Shown here: piece after piece, positions 1 to 7,452 of the stretch
How the letters are laid out: every line of letters begins with the position of its first letter
Numbering within the stretch: position 1 is the first letter of the stretch
Source of the DNA: CAWEWH01 sp963812775
Lineage (GTDB): Bacteria; Pseudomonadota; Alphaproteobacteria; Rhizobiales; Beijerinckiaceae
Length of the DNA: 64,000 nucleotides
Direction of reading: 5' to 3'
Assembly: GCA_963812775.1 (NCBI GenBank)
Contig: CAWEWH010000007.1
Location: 744,001 to 808,000 of the forward strand
Made by a program: the position numbers and the translations under genes
Notes under the pieces: generated by a model
What the model was told of the DNA's origin: nothing
Seen by the model: the letters and a program-made list of their open reading frames with translations, nothing else
Database searches by the model: none

Positions 1-120
1 AACGTCATGAGATTGTGCCATGAAGGATCGGATAGACTGCGGTTTCCCTCTGCGCTAGCCGGCATGCTGCCACACGTTCCCCTTCGCCGCCTGACGGCCA
101 ATTCAAGGGCTTGAAGTTCG

Positions 121-867
121 ATGTTTGACTGGATGTCCGATCCCACCGGCTGGGCCGCGCTGGTCACCTTGACCGTCATGGAGGTGGTGCTCGGCATCGA
201 CAACGTCGTGTTCATCTCGGTGCTGGTGGGCAAGCTGCCCGTTGAGCAGGCGGAGCGGGCGCGGCGTATCGGGCTGGCCTTGGCGCTGTTGTTCCGCGTG
301 GCGCTGCTCTTCACGCTCACCACGATCATCGGCCTGACCAAGCCTGTCTTCACGCTCTTCGGTCAGGGGTTCTCCTGGCGCGACATGGTCCTGATCGCCG
401 GCGGGCTCTTCCTCATCGGCAAGGCGACGCACGAGATTCACGGCGAGATCGAGGACGAGGAGAGGGGCCCCAATCCCGTCAGCGTCAAGGCGGTGTTCAC
501 CACCGCCATCGTGCAGATCGCCATCATCGACCTCGTCTTCTCCGTCGACTCCATCATCACGGCGATCGGCATGTCGGACGACATCGCCATCATGGTCATT
601 GCCGTCATCCTCGCCATGCTGGTCATGTATTTGGCGTCGGGCGTTGTCAGCCGTTTCATCGCCGCGCATCCGACCACCAAGATGCTGGCCTTGAGCTTCC
701 TGATCCTGATCGGCGTTTCCCTTGTCGCCGAGGGCTTCCATCTGCACTTCCCGCGCGGCTATATCTATTTCGCCATGATTTTCGCAGCGAGCGTGGAAGC
801 CATAAACATCGCGGTTCGCCGCAAGAAGCGGAAGCAGCGCGAGCGCGGCCGCTCGCATGTGGCGTGA
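121..867 (+). CDS. TerC family integral membrane protein
   Basis: The 248-residue product belongs to the TerC/YgdQ-type membrane family, whose members are linked to metal ion efflux (manganese, tellurite). About seven hydrophobic segments are visible. The family's acidic membrane motifs are present: GIDNVVF near residue 25 and VFSVDSI near residue 142, carrying the conserved aspartates expected to bind the ion. The C-terminus is a basic tail (RRKKRKQRERGR), probably cytoplasmic. ATG start; the 120 bases upstream show no gene. It is followed 30 bases later by a quinone oxidoreductase on the same strand. Substrate is not deducible from sequence. Family assignment is firm. Confidence 0.9.
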   Translation: MFDWMSDPTGWAALVTLTVMEVVLGIDNVVFISVLVGKLPVEQAERARRIGLALALLFRVALLFTLTTIIGLTKPVFTLFGQGFSWRDMVLIAGGLFLIGKATHEIHGEIEDEERGPNPVSVKAVFTTAIVQIAIIDLVFSVDSIITAIGMSDDIAIMVIAVILAMLVMYLASGVVSRFIAAHPTTKMLALSFLILIGVSLVAEGFHLHFPRGYIYFAMIFAASVEAINIAVRRKKRKQRERGRSHVA

Positions 868-897
868 CCCCACGCCAAACCAATCGGGAGATCAGCA

Positions 898-1869
898 ATG
901 CCGAAAGCCATTCGCGTCCATAGCCCCGGCGGCCCGGAGAAGCTCACCTACGAGGATGTGGATGTGGGCGCCCCGAAGGCCGGCGAGGTGCGGTTGCGCC
1001 AGCGCGCCATCGGGCTGAACTTCATGAACGTCTATCATCGCACCGGTCTTTATCCCAATCCGACGCCGTTTATCCCCGGCAGCGAGGGCGCCGGCGAGGT
1101 GGTGGCGGTCGGCGACGGCGTGAGCGAGCTCAAGCCCGGCGATCGTGCCGCCTATGCGGGCGCCATCGGCAGCTATGCGCAGGAGCGCAACGTTCCCGCC
1201 CGCGTTCTCGTGAAACTGCCGTCCTCGATCGACTTCGACACTGCTGCCGCCATGATGCTCAAGGGCATGACGGCGCAATATCTCCTTCGCCGCACGTTTC
1301 GCGTCGAGAAGGGCCACACCGTTCTGTTTCACGCCGCGGCCGGCGGCGTCGGCTTGATCGCCTGCCAATGGGCAAAGCATCTCGGCGCCACGGTGATCGG
1401 CACCGTCGGCTCGGCCGACAAGGTGGATCTCGCCAGGCAGCATGGCTGCGACCACGTCGTCCTCTATCGCGACGAGGACTTCGTGAAGCGCATCAAGGAG
1501 ATCACCGGCGGCAAGGGCTGCGAGGTCGTGTATGACGGGGTCGGCAAGGCGACCTTTCCGGCATCGCTCGACTGCCTGAAGCCGCGCGGCTACTTCGTCA
1601 GCTTCGGGTCGGCGTCAGGGCCGATCGAGGCCTTCAACATCGGCATCTTGAACACCAAGGGCTCGCTCTTTGCCACGCGCCCCTCGCTCGGCCACTATAT
1701 CGCCACGCCGCAGGACTTGGCGGCGACGGCCAAGGATCTGTTCGACGTGGTGGCGAGCGGCGCCGTCAAGATCTCCATCCACGCGCGCTACCCGCTGAAG
1801 GATGCGGTCGAGGCGCATCGCGCTCTCGAGAGCCGCGCCACCACCGGCGCCACCGTGTTGGTGCCTTAA
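898..1869 (+). CDS. NADPH:quinone reductase (zinc-independent MDR family)
   Basis: The 323-residue medium-chain dehydrogenase/reductase resembles quinone oxidoreductase (Qor). The N-terminal GroES-like half contains PGSEGAGEVVAVGDGV near residue 60. The C-terminal Rossmann half has the nucleotide-binding motif AAGGVGLIACQWAK near residue 145. The cysteine and histidine ligands of zinc-dependent family members are not apparent, which fits the NADPH-dependent quinone reductase branch. Predicted reaction: NADPH-dependent reduction of quinones or enones in the cytosol. Its end lies just before a dispersed repeat and the convergent rimO gene. Confidence 0.88.
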   Translation: MPKAIRVHSPGGPEKLTYEDVDVGAPKAGEVRLRQRAIGLNFMNVYHRTGLYPNPTPFIPGSEGAGEVVAVGDGVSELKPGDRAAYAGAIGSYAQERNVPARVLVKLPSSIDFDTAAAMMLKGMTAQYLLRRTFRVEKGHTVLFHAAAGGVGLIACQWAKHLGATVIGTVGSADKVDLARQHGCDHVVLYRDEDFVKRIKEITGGKGCEVVYDGVGKATFPASLDCLKPRGYFVSFGSASGPIEAFNIGILNTKGSLFATRPSLGHYIATPQDLAATAKDLFDVVASGAVKISIHARYPLKDAVEAHRALESRATTGATVLVP

Positions 1870-1874
1870 ACAAA

Positions 1875-2019
1875 TGTCATCCCGTGCGCACCGCAGCGCA
1901 CCCGCGATGCTCGAGGGCGGAACCCGCTGCTGGGCTGCGGTGCGGTGCAGACACGGGACCCATTCCGTCATGTCGGCGCATTCAGGCGTCTCATCTGCGC
2001 CCGCCTGGCCGGGATGACG
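1875..2019. repeat. Dispersed palindromic repeat, copy 1
   Basis: This 145-bp element fills the gap between two convergent genes. It opens with TGTCATCCCG and closes with CCGGGATGAC, so the ends are inverted repeats. Internally it carries CGGGACCCATTCCGT followed by CATG. A second copy with the same ends and the same internal block lies at 5106-5302. No coding potential is evident. It looks like an intergenic REP-like or MITE-like repeat family. Confidence 0.65.
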
Positions 2020-2029
2020 GTCTGGGCCG

Positions 2030-3348
2030 CTACACCGCCACCCCGTGCAGGTCGTAGTCGTCGGCGCGCTCGACCTTGACGGTGACGATGTCGCCGGCAC
2101 GCAGCGGCCGGCGTGACGCCACATAGACCGTGCCGTCGATCTCCGGCGCGTCCCAAGCCGATCGTCCCTTGGCGACGCTGGGTCCTGAATTCGTCGATGA
2201 TGACCGGCACGCGTCGACCGACCTTGCGCTTGAGCCGGTTGGCGCTGATCGACTTCTGGGCCTTCATCAGCCGGTGCCAGCGCGCCTCCTTCACGTCCTC
2301 CGGGACGGCCGCGGCCGATGTCGTTGGCAGCCGCGCCGTTGACCGGCTCGTAGCGGAAGCAGCCGACGCGATCGAGCCTGGCGTCGCCGAGCCAGTCGAG
2401 GAGGGCCTGGAAATCATCCTCGCTCTCGCCCGGGAAGCCGACGATGAAGGTCGAGCGGATGGCGAGATCGGGACAGATGTCGCGCCAGCGCCGGATGCGC
2501 TCCAGCGTCTTGTCCTGGTGGGCGGGCCGGCGCATCGCCTTGAGCACCGCCGGCGCGGCGTGCTGGAACGGGATGTCGAGATAGGGCAGCACCTTGCCGT
2601 CGGCCATCAACGGGATCACCGCGTCGACGTGCGGATAGGGATAGACGTAGTGGAGCCTGACCCAGACGCCGAGCTCGCCGAGGGCCTGGGTCAGATCGAC
2701 GAATCGCGCCGCAACGTCGCGGTCGCGCCAGCGGCTCGGCGCGTATTTCAGGTCGAGCCCATAGGCGCTCGTGTCCTGCGAGATGACGAGGAGCTCCTTG
2801 ACGCCCGCCGCGACCAGCCGCTCGGCCTCGCGCAGAACCTCGCCGGCCGGGCGGCTGACAAGGTCGCCGCGCAGCTTCGGAATGATGCAGAAGCTGCAGC
2901 GATTGTTGCAGCCTTCGGAGATTTTCAGATAGGCGTAGTGGCGCGGCGTCAGCTTGATGCCCTGCGCCGGCACGAGGTCCATGCGCGGGTCGTGCGGCGG
3001 CGGCAACGCCTCGTGAACGGCCGCGACGACGCTCTCGTATTGCTGCGGCCCGGTCACGGCCAGCACCTCCGGAAAGCGTTCGCGGATCAGCTCCGGCTCG
3101 GCCCCCATGCAGCCGGTGACGATGACCTTGCCGTTCGTCTTGAGCGCCTCGCCGATGGCCGCGAGCGATTCGGCCTTGGCCGAATCGAGGAAGCCGCAGG
3201 TGTTGACGATGACCGCGTCAGCGCCCGCGTGGTTCTTGCTCAAGACGTAGCCCTCGGCGCGCAGCTGCGTGACGATTCGCTCCGAATCGACGAGCGCCTT
3301 CGGGCAGCCGAGCGAGACGAAGGAGATGCGGGCAGGGGCCTCGGTCAT
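2030..3348 (-). CDS. rimO: Ribosomal protein uS12 methylthiotransferase RimO, split by two frameshifts
   Basis: RimO is a radical-SAM enzyme that methylthiolates an aspartate of ribosomal protein S12. The N-terminal MTTase domain begins FVSLGCPKALVDSE and has NTCGFLDSAK near residue 50. The radical-SAM cluster GCNNRCSFC lies near residue 145, and the C-terminal TRAM domain ends in GDIVTVKVERADDYDLHG. The expected ~440-residue protein is recovered only by changing frame twice, near 2309-2316 (NDIG to AAVPEDVKE) and near 2187-2192 (IIDE to GPSVAKGRS), each a +1 shift. The remaining sequence is well conserved, so a sequencing error is more likely than decay. Convergent with the upstream quinone reductase gene. 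Confidence 0.87.
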
Positions 3349-3483
3349 GCCGCGTAGATGCGACGAAGCCGGCGACTTGCCAAGGGACTTGCCAAGGGGA
3401 CGTGCAAACAGGCCGAAACGGCCAAGGTTGCGACGAACAAGCCTGCGGCGAGTAAACCGGCCGCGAACAAGCCCGAAATGGAG

Positions 3484-3513
3484 AAGCCCGGCGGCATTGC
3501 TGCCGCCGGGCTT
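3484..3513. terminator. Perfect 12-bp hairpin, likely bidirectional terminator
   Basis: Arms AAGCCCGGCGGC (3484-3495) and GCCGCCGGGCTT (3502-3513) are perfectly complementary around a six-base loop. It sits just past the stop of the outer-membrane protein gene on the minus strand. There is no long T-run, so termination may be weak or the hairpin may protect the 3' end of the mRNA. The 100 bases beside it (3358-3480) contain short direct repeats (ACTTGCCAAGG twice; AACAAGCC twice) and no convincing gene. Confidence 0.5.
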
Positions 3514-3535
3514 GATCCAGCCGATCCGCTTGAGG

Positions 3536-4337
3536 TCAGAACTTGTAGTTCAAGCCGACGCGGACCACCCCAAAGGCTTGCTCGTTGTCGTTGTTGAAGG
3601 CGAAGCCAGGCGGCAGGAACACCGGCACGCCGCCGACGAAGCCGACGAGACCGTTGTTGTTGTTGCCGCTGTCGAGATTGACGTAGAGGCCTTCGACCTT
3701 GAACGTCCAGTTGTTGGTGAAGGCGTATTCGAGACCGCCACCAACCACCCAGCCGGTGCGTGTATCGTCGCCACCGCAGCTGAAGCCGACGCCGCCGCAA
3801 TTGCTGTTGCCGCCGCCGCCATATGCGAAGCCGCCCGTGCCATAGAGCAGGGCGCGGTCCCAAGCGAAGCCGAGGCGGCCGCGCACGGTACCCCACCATT
3901 CGAGGCCACTATTCGTGTTGGCGAACACAAAGCCGGCCGGCAGGCCTACGACAGCCACCCCGAAGGCGTTGTTGTTGTTGTTGCCAAGGTCGGCCCATTG
4001 GAGGTCGGCTTCGATACCGAACACCCAGGCTCCTGCCTGGTAGTTGTAGCCGATCTGGCCGCCGCCAGTGAACACGGCATCGTTGTTGTTGCCGACGCCG
4101 GCGACGAAGAAGTTGCCGGTGCCCGGGCCGAACGTGCCGGGCGGGATGAAGATCGAAATCGTTGTTCTCGTCTCCGAACGCCACGCCGGCATTCACGCCG
4201 ATGTAGAAACCGGTCCAGGTGAAGACGGGGACAATGGGCGCAACAGGCGCGTAGCGAGCCGAGGGCAGGTCCGCCGCCATTGCGGTGCCGCCGATGGCCA
4301 ATGCGCTGACTGAGGTGAGTAGCAATCTCCGGATCAT
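3536..4337 (-). CDS. Outer-membrane beta-barrel protein (Omp25/RopB-like), one frameshift
   Basis: The N-terminus is a signal peptide (MIRRLLLTSVSALAIGG, cleavage after AMA) followed by ADLPSARYAPVAP, typical of rhizobial small porin-like OMPs. Alternating aromatic and glycine strands follow (WTGFYIGVNAGVAFG, AWVFGIEADLQWADLG, WWGTVRGRLGFAWDRALLYGTGG) and the last residue is Phe (VGLNYKF), the barrel-assembly signal. A +1 frameshift near 4149 joins the two halves; without it the protein would be cut after about 60 residues. Predicted extracellular loops are rich in Asn runs encoded by repeated AAC codons. A ribosome site GGAGT lies about 7 bases before the ATG. Role: structural outer-membrane or adhesion barrel; ligand unknown. 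Confidence 0.8.
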
Positions 4338-4615
4338 GTATTGGACTCCATTCCAAAGGCGATCGACGTGATGTGTCCGCCCCCCAGCGGATTAAATCGG
4401 GTTTACCACGCGACCCCTGGGAGGTCTGTGTCTATTGGGCAACGGTCACGGCCATTGAATTCCCCATTGCGATTTTCTGGCTCAAACCCCTGGCCAAACT
4501 TAACAAACGCTAAAAGTGCGACATTGGTGCAACGTTTCATTGACCTTCGGGGCGCCAAGGCCGGCCCTGTCCCGTTCGAGGGGAGGCGAGGTGGAATTTT
4601 GTTCTCATTTTGTTC

Positions 4616-4644
4616 TTGACACAGGTTGCCTCTCAGGCTATGTT
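4616..4644 (+). promoter_or_regulatory. Near-consensus sigma70 promoter
   Basis: TTGACA (4616-4621), a 17-base spacer and TATGTT (4639-4644) form an almost ideal housekeeping promoter, unusual in GC-rich alphaproteobacteria and typical of stable RNA genes. The A/T-rich stretch just upstream (ATTTTGTTCTCATTTTGTTC) could act as an UP-like element. Predicted transcription start is about 4651. No open reading frame with a ribosome site follows. The 278 bases between the OMP start and this box (4338-4615) show nothing else recognisable apart from the OMP leader. Confidence 0.6.
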
Positions 4645-4649
4645 GGGCA

Positions 4650-4930
4650 TACCCGGTCCCCGGAAGGGCGCGCAAGGCCTTGCGAGCCAGGTGTGGGTGA
4701 CCGCAGAGAGACGGATCCACAGTGACGCGTGGCGATGTCTCGATGGCCTGCGCTGGCAACGGCGTGGGTTGGGCGGTGGCCTCAGCTCTGGCTCGCAGGC
4801 TGGAGAAGGGGCGGCCTAAGCCCGAAGCGACCCGTCCGGTTCTCCTGCCGTGAAGGGTAGGTTTGTCAGACCGCCTGCGGACTCGCGAAGTGGCCGAGGG
4901 GCGCAAGGGCGTAAGCCTCAAAACACCGTG
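4650..4930 (+). ncRNA. Putative structured non-coding RNA, family not recognised
   Basis: Downstream of the strong promoter is a gene-free segment with several complementary blocks. CGCAAGG/CCTTGCG forms a local palindrome (about 4671-4684). GCGAGCCAG (about 4681) is complementary to CTGGCTCGC (about 4790). TGTGG/CCACA encloses a smaller stem. GGAGAA pairs with TTCTCC (about 4803 and 4840), and CCTGCC pairs with GGTAGG around a GTGAAG loop (about 4845-4862). I could not match it to tmRNA (no tag frame), RNase P RNA (no GAGGAAAGTCC block), SRP RNA or a known riboswitch. The end is undefined and may include the long hairpin at 4931-5024. Existence is inferred from promoter plus folding potential. 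Confidence 0.4.
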
Positions 4931-5024
4931 CGCGGGAGGTCTGGGCGCTAGGCCCGGCGGCTCCTGACTGATGATTATCCCTGAGCGCTCGCGCCGTTGG
5001 CGCCCGCCGCTCGGACCTCCCGCG
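4931..5024. repeat. Long inverted repeat (17-bp arms)
   Basis: CGCGGGAGGTC at 4931-4941 is exactly complementary to GACCTCCCGCG at 5014-5024. The pairing extends inward with wobble pairs to about 17 bp, closing a 60-base GC-rich interior. It may be the 3' domain or terminator of the upstream transcript, or an independent palindromic element. There is no T-run after it. Bases 5025-5105 show nothing recognisable. Confidence 0.5.
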
Positions 5025-5105
5025 TGGGCCCTTCCTGAATTCGGGGCCGCACCGCTCCCGGGCTTCGGGTTCTCACGAACCGCGAAAACGAGGGCGTGTG
5101 CCGGC

Positions 5106-5302
5106 TGTCATCCCGGGCGAGCCGCGCCTTCGCGCGGCGGCACCCGGGACCCATTCCGTGATGCCGACGAGGACGAGCAGATGCAGAATGAAATCAGCGC
5201 AAACGGACTGGGTCCCGGCTCTTCGCGGCGCTTTTTTCTGTCGATCCGTCGCGGACTGCGCTCACGACGGATCGAAGACGCGCCGCTCAGGCCGGGATGA
5301 CA
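5106..5302. repeat. Dispersed palindromic repeat, copy 2
   Basis: Begins TGTCATCCCGGGC and ends GGCCGGGATGACA, an inverted terminal pair matching copy 1 at 1875-2019. It also shares the internal block CGGGACCCATTCCGT. It is longer (197 bp) and includes a secondary hairpin (GATCCGTCGC with GCGCTCACGACGGATC). It sits between the ncRNA candidate and tRNA-Ser. No gene is evident. Confidence 0.65.
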
Positions 5303-5334
5303 CCGCTTGGCCTCAGTCCTGCGTCATCCGAAAC

Positions 5335-5424
5335 TGGCGGATGGGGTGGGATTCGAACCCACGAGGGGCTTGCACCCCTGGCGGTTTTCAAGACCGCTGC
5401 CTTCAACCACTCGGCCACCCATCC
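5335..5424 (-). tRNA. tRNA-Ser (anticodon UGA)
   Basis: Read on the minus strand, the acceptor arms GGATGGG and CCCATCC pair perfectly, with discriminator G and an encoded CCA (5335-5337). The T arm contains GGGTTCGAATCCC. The anticodon loop is CTTGAAA, giving UGA for serine codons. The long variable arm (CCAGGGGTGCAAGCCCC) is typical of class II serine tRNAs. It has the standard length of about 90 nt with CCA. A decayed integrase lies on its 5' side, so it has probably served as a phage or island attachment site. Confidence 0.96.
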
Positions 5425-5513
5425 AGCAATCCCGGCAAGCACTTAGCAAAGCGCACTTAGGGACGAAAGCGATATTGCCACCCGATTGCCACCCGCGCCC
5501 TGCCGATTCGTTC

Positions 5514-5820
5514 CTAGTCTGTGCACGTTGCGTTGAACGCTGCTTCCAACCGTTGCGCGGCTCTATCGTCGCTATTGCTGAACAAGTGCCCGTAGACGCT
5601 CAGCGTGATTGCCGGGGAGCCGTGCCCCAGCCGGCGGCTGATTGTGAGCACGTCCAAGCCAGACTCGATGAGCTGGGATGCGTGCGTGTGGCGCTCCGTA
5701 GACGAATGGCTCCTGCCGCCTGTTCGTCAGCGCCAAAACGTCGTCCCGGATTGCGGCTAAAAGCAATACGCAAATCGAGGCCAGGAGTCGTGGGCCGCTC
5801 CTTTAGCGGTAAGGCGGTAG
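5514..5820 (-). pseudogene. Decayed tyrosine recombinase (phage/island integrase), C-terminal remnant
   Basis: Reading toward decreasing coordinates and ending at TAG 5516-5514, one frame gives ERHTHASQLIESGLDVLTIS followed by RRLGHGSPAITLSVYGHLF, the core of a tyrosine recombinase. It shows the RH of the HxxRH box, the LGH box and the catalytic Tyr in VYGHL. Upstream pieces of the same domain (LLAAIRDDVLALTNRRQEP; KERPTTPGLDLRIA) lie in other frames. The segment between them and the RHTHAS box is deleted. No start codon or N-terminal domain survives. Position beside tRNA-Ser indicates an old integrated element whose body is gone. Confidence 0.75.
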
Positions 5821-5829
5821 GCCATTAGG

Positions 5830-6458
5830 GTGTTTGCAATCCCTCGTCACCCCGAACAAGCTGCGGTGTCCACGCGGCAACGGGAAGGGGCACCTTGGCT
5901 GCTCGTCGAAATCACGTGCAGCACGGCTCCACCTCCCTTGCCAGGCCGGTGGCTTGCCGTGCCCGCCGCCCGCAAAATGCAACTCCGGCCGTGGGAACGA
6001 AAGCGAGACCGAGCCGGAGAATGATTGCGACCCGGGTAACTCCGGAGGACACAACAACGGCGGCGACTGACCGCCTAGGTGACGGGGTGGAGGCGCTCGT
6101 CGCCTCCACCCGGTTTTGCGTTCCCAATGACTCGTCGCCGGATGGGCTCGGAAGTGCGCATGGCTCGGAAGTGGCCCGCCGTTCACAAATGCGGATGCCA
6201 CCCAGAATGCCACCCGACCCCATAGGAAGACGCTGGACGGGGCGGAGCGTCGGTTATGGACCGGGGCATCGCCCGGCGGCACTGGGGCGTCAAGCCTTGC
6301 AAACCAAATCTTGCCAGCCGCAATGTCGCCACTTAACGGTCTCTTATCGGAGGCGGCCTGAAAGTGCGCTCGGGTGGAGTTTCGCGCCGAACGTTTCGGA
6401 GCGCGAGCGGCAGAAGGGGCGGGGAGTGGCTTTGCGAGATTGGTCAGGGGCCGGGACG
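5830..6458. other. Gene-poor segment between integrase remnant and rlpA
   Basis: I see no recognisable gene here. A weak TTG-initiated frame at 5834-6070 (78 codons, Cys/Gly-rich) ends just before the hairpin at 6086-6110 and could be a small orphan gene, but nothing supports it beyond position. The block TGCCACCC-N4-TGCCACCCG (6196-6216) resembles TGCCACCC-N3-TGCCACCCG at 5476-5494, so imperfect direct repeats bracket the integrase remnant. The segment is plausibly residue of the lost mobile element plus the rlpA promoter region. Confidence 0.4.
6086..6117 (+). terminator. Rho-independent-type terminator
   Basis: GGTGGAGGCG (6086-6095) and CGCCTCCACC (6101-6110) form a perfect 10-bp stem with a five-base loop, followed by CGGTTTT. 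The T-run is on the plus strand, so it would stop transcription entering from the left, insulating rlpA from the element remnant. Confidence 0.65.
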
Positions 6459-7388
6459 ATGCGCGCCCCGCGCGGCGCCTTGCCGCTGCGCGCCCCGCGC
6501 GGCGCCTTGCCGCTGCGCGTGGCTGGCGCGCTCGTGATCGGCGCGCTCGCCGCCAATTGCAGCGGACCCCCGCAGCAGACGAGTAGCGTCGATCCGAAAT
6601 ACGGCGTTGCGCCGAGCCCGCGCGTCGTCGAGGACGGCGAACTCGTGCCCAAGGGTGGCGGCCGCGCCATGGTCGGCAAGCCCTACATGATCGCCGGACA
6701 GATCTATACGCCGGTCGTCGACCCGAACTATTCCGCCGTCGGCCAGGCGTCCTGGTACGGCGACGCCTTCCATGGCCGCCGGACAGCCAATGGCGAGGTC
6801 TTCGACAAGGAATCGATCGCCGCGGCGCATCCGACGCTGCCACTGCCGAGCTACGTCCGCGTCACCAATCTCTCCAATCGCCACTCAATGGTGGTGCGCG
6901 TCAACGACCGAGGCCCCTACCATGCCAACCGTCTCATCGACGTGTCGCAGCGGGTCGCCGAGGCCCTCGACTTCAAGCACTACGGCACGACGCGCGTGAA
7001 GGTCGAGTATCTGCGCGAGGCCTCGATCATGGGCAGCGACGACCGCAAGCTGATGGCGACGTTGCGGAGCGACGGAACACCCGCCCGGCTGCCGTCGGGC
7101 TCGCTGCTGCCGGTCATGGTCGCGGCCGCCGCTGCGGCGCCCTTGCCGCCGCAGCGCCCCTTCGACCTCGGCGGCGCGCGCGGCGCCCGCATCCCTCTCG
7201 CCCTGGGAGTGTCGGCCGACGGACCTGACAGCCGACAGGGGAGGGTGGTCGCCGCGAGCTTGCACTATGCCGCTCACGGAACCGTTCGCGATGCCGCCCT
7301 TGGCGACACGTCGCGCTTTGTCTCGGGCCCGTTCGCGGACGTGAAGCAGCAGCGCTTCGTGCGCCTCAGTGCAGCCACGGCGCCGTAG
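6459..7388 (+). CDS. rlpA: RlpA-family septal ring lytic transglycosylase, probable lipoprotein
   Basis: The 309-residue protein has a basic N-terminus, a hydrophobic stretch (VAGALVIGALAANC) and a cysteine that could be lipidated, although Asn at the -1 position is not the usual lipobox residue. The double-psi beta-barrel domain spans roughly residues 95-180: GQASWYGDAFHGRRTANGE, then VRVNDRGPYHANRLIDVS, including the catalytic-type Asp. Family role: cleavage of naked glycan strands of peptidoglycan in the periplasm. No SPOR domain is visible at the C-terminus. ATG 6459 is chosen because it gives a signal sequence. The first codons contain a 27-bp perfect tandem repeat. Followed by dacC. Confidence 0.85.
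   Translation: MRAPRGALPLRAPRGALPLRVAGALVIGALAANCSGPPQQTSSVDPKYGVAPSPRVVEDGELVPKGGGRAMVGKPYMIAGQIYTPVVDPNYSAVGQASWYGDAFHGRRTANGEVFDKESIAAAHPTLPLPSYVRVTNLSNRHSMVVRVNDRGPYHANRLIDVSQRVAEALDFKHYGTTRVKVEYLREASIMGSDDRKLMATLRSDGTPARLPSGSLLPVMVAAAAAAPLPPQRPFDLGGARGARIPLALGVSADGPDSRQGRVVAASLHYAAHGTVRDAALGDTSRFVSGPFADVKQQRFVRLSAATAP
6462..6515 (+). repeat. 27-bp perfect tandem duplication inside rlpA signal region
   Basis: The nine-codon unit encoding RAPRGALPL occurs twice back to back (6462-6488 and 6489-6515) immediately after the rlpA start codon. It preserves the reading frame and lengthens the positively charged part of the signal peptide. Either a recent slippage event or an assembly duplication. 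Confidence 0.85.
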
Positions 7389-7452
7389 GGTTCCCGGCGG
7401 AATTGCATTCACCACGGCTGCGGCGCAAAATCGCGCCCGTGGAGGAAATTTG

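Noticed and set aside
103..873. Long open frame antisense to terC
   Set aside because: Composition (Asp/Glu/His/Arg/Gly-rich, no domain) is that of a GC-rich shadow frame; terC on the other strand is clearly real. Similar shadows under metG, rimO, lpdA and the ABC permease were rejected for the same reason.
3345..3530. Possible hydrophobic lipoprotein-like peptide or Lys/Ala-rich peptide in the rimO-OMP gap
   Set aside because: Both readings derive from short direct repeats and a perfect hairpin; no start with ribosome site and no family.
4650..4930. Assignment of the structured segment as tmRNA, RNase P RNA, SRP RNA or B12 riboswitch
   Set aside because: The hallmark blocks (tag reading frame, GAGGAAAGTCC, GGAAGGAAGCAG-type loop, B12-box) are not found; left as unassigned.
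5834..6070. Small TTG-initiated Cys/Gly-rich frame ending before a terminator
   Set aside because: No ribosome site, no recognisable family and low-complexity composition; position before a hairpin alone is not enough.
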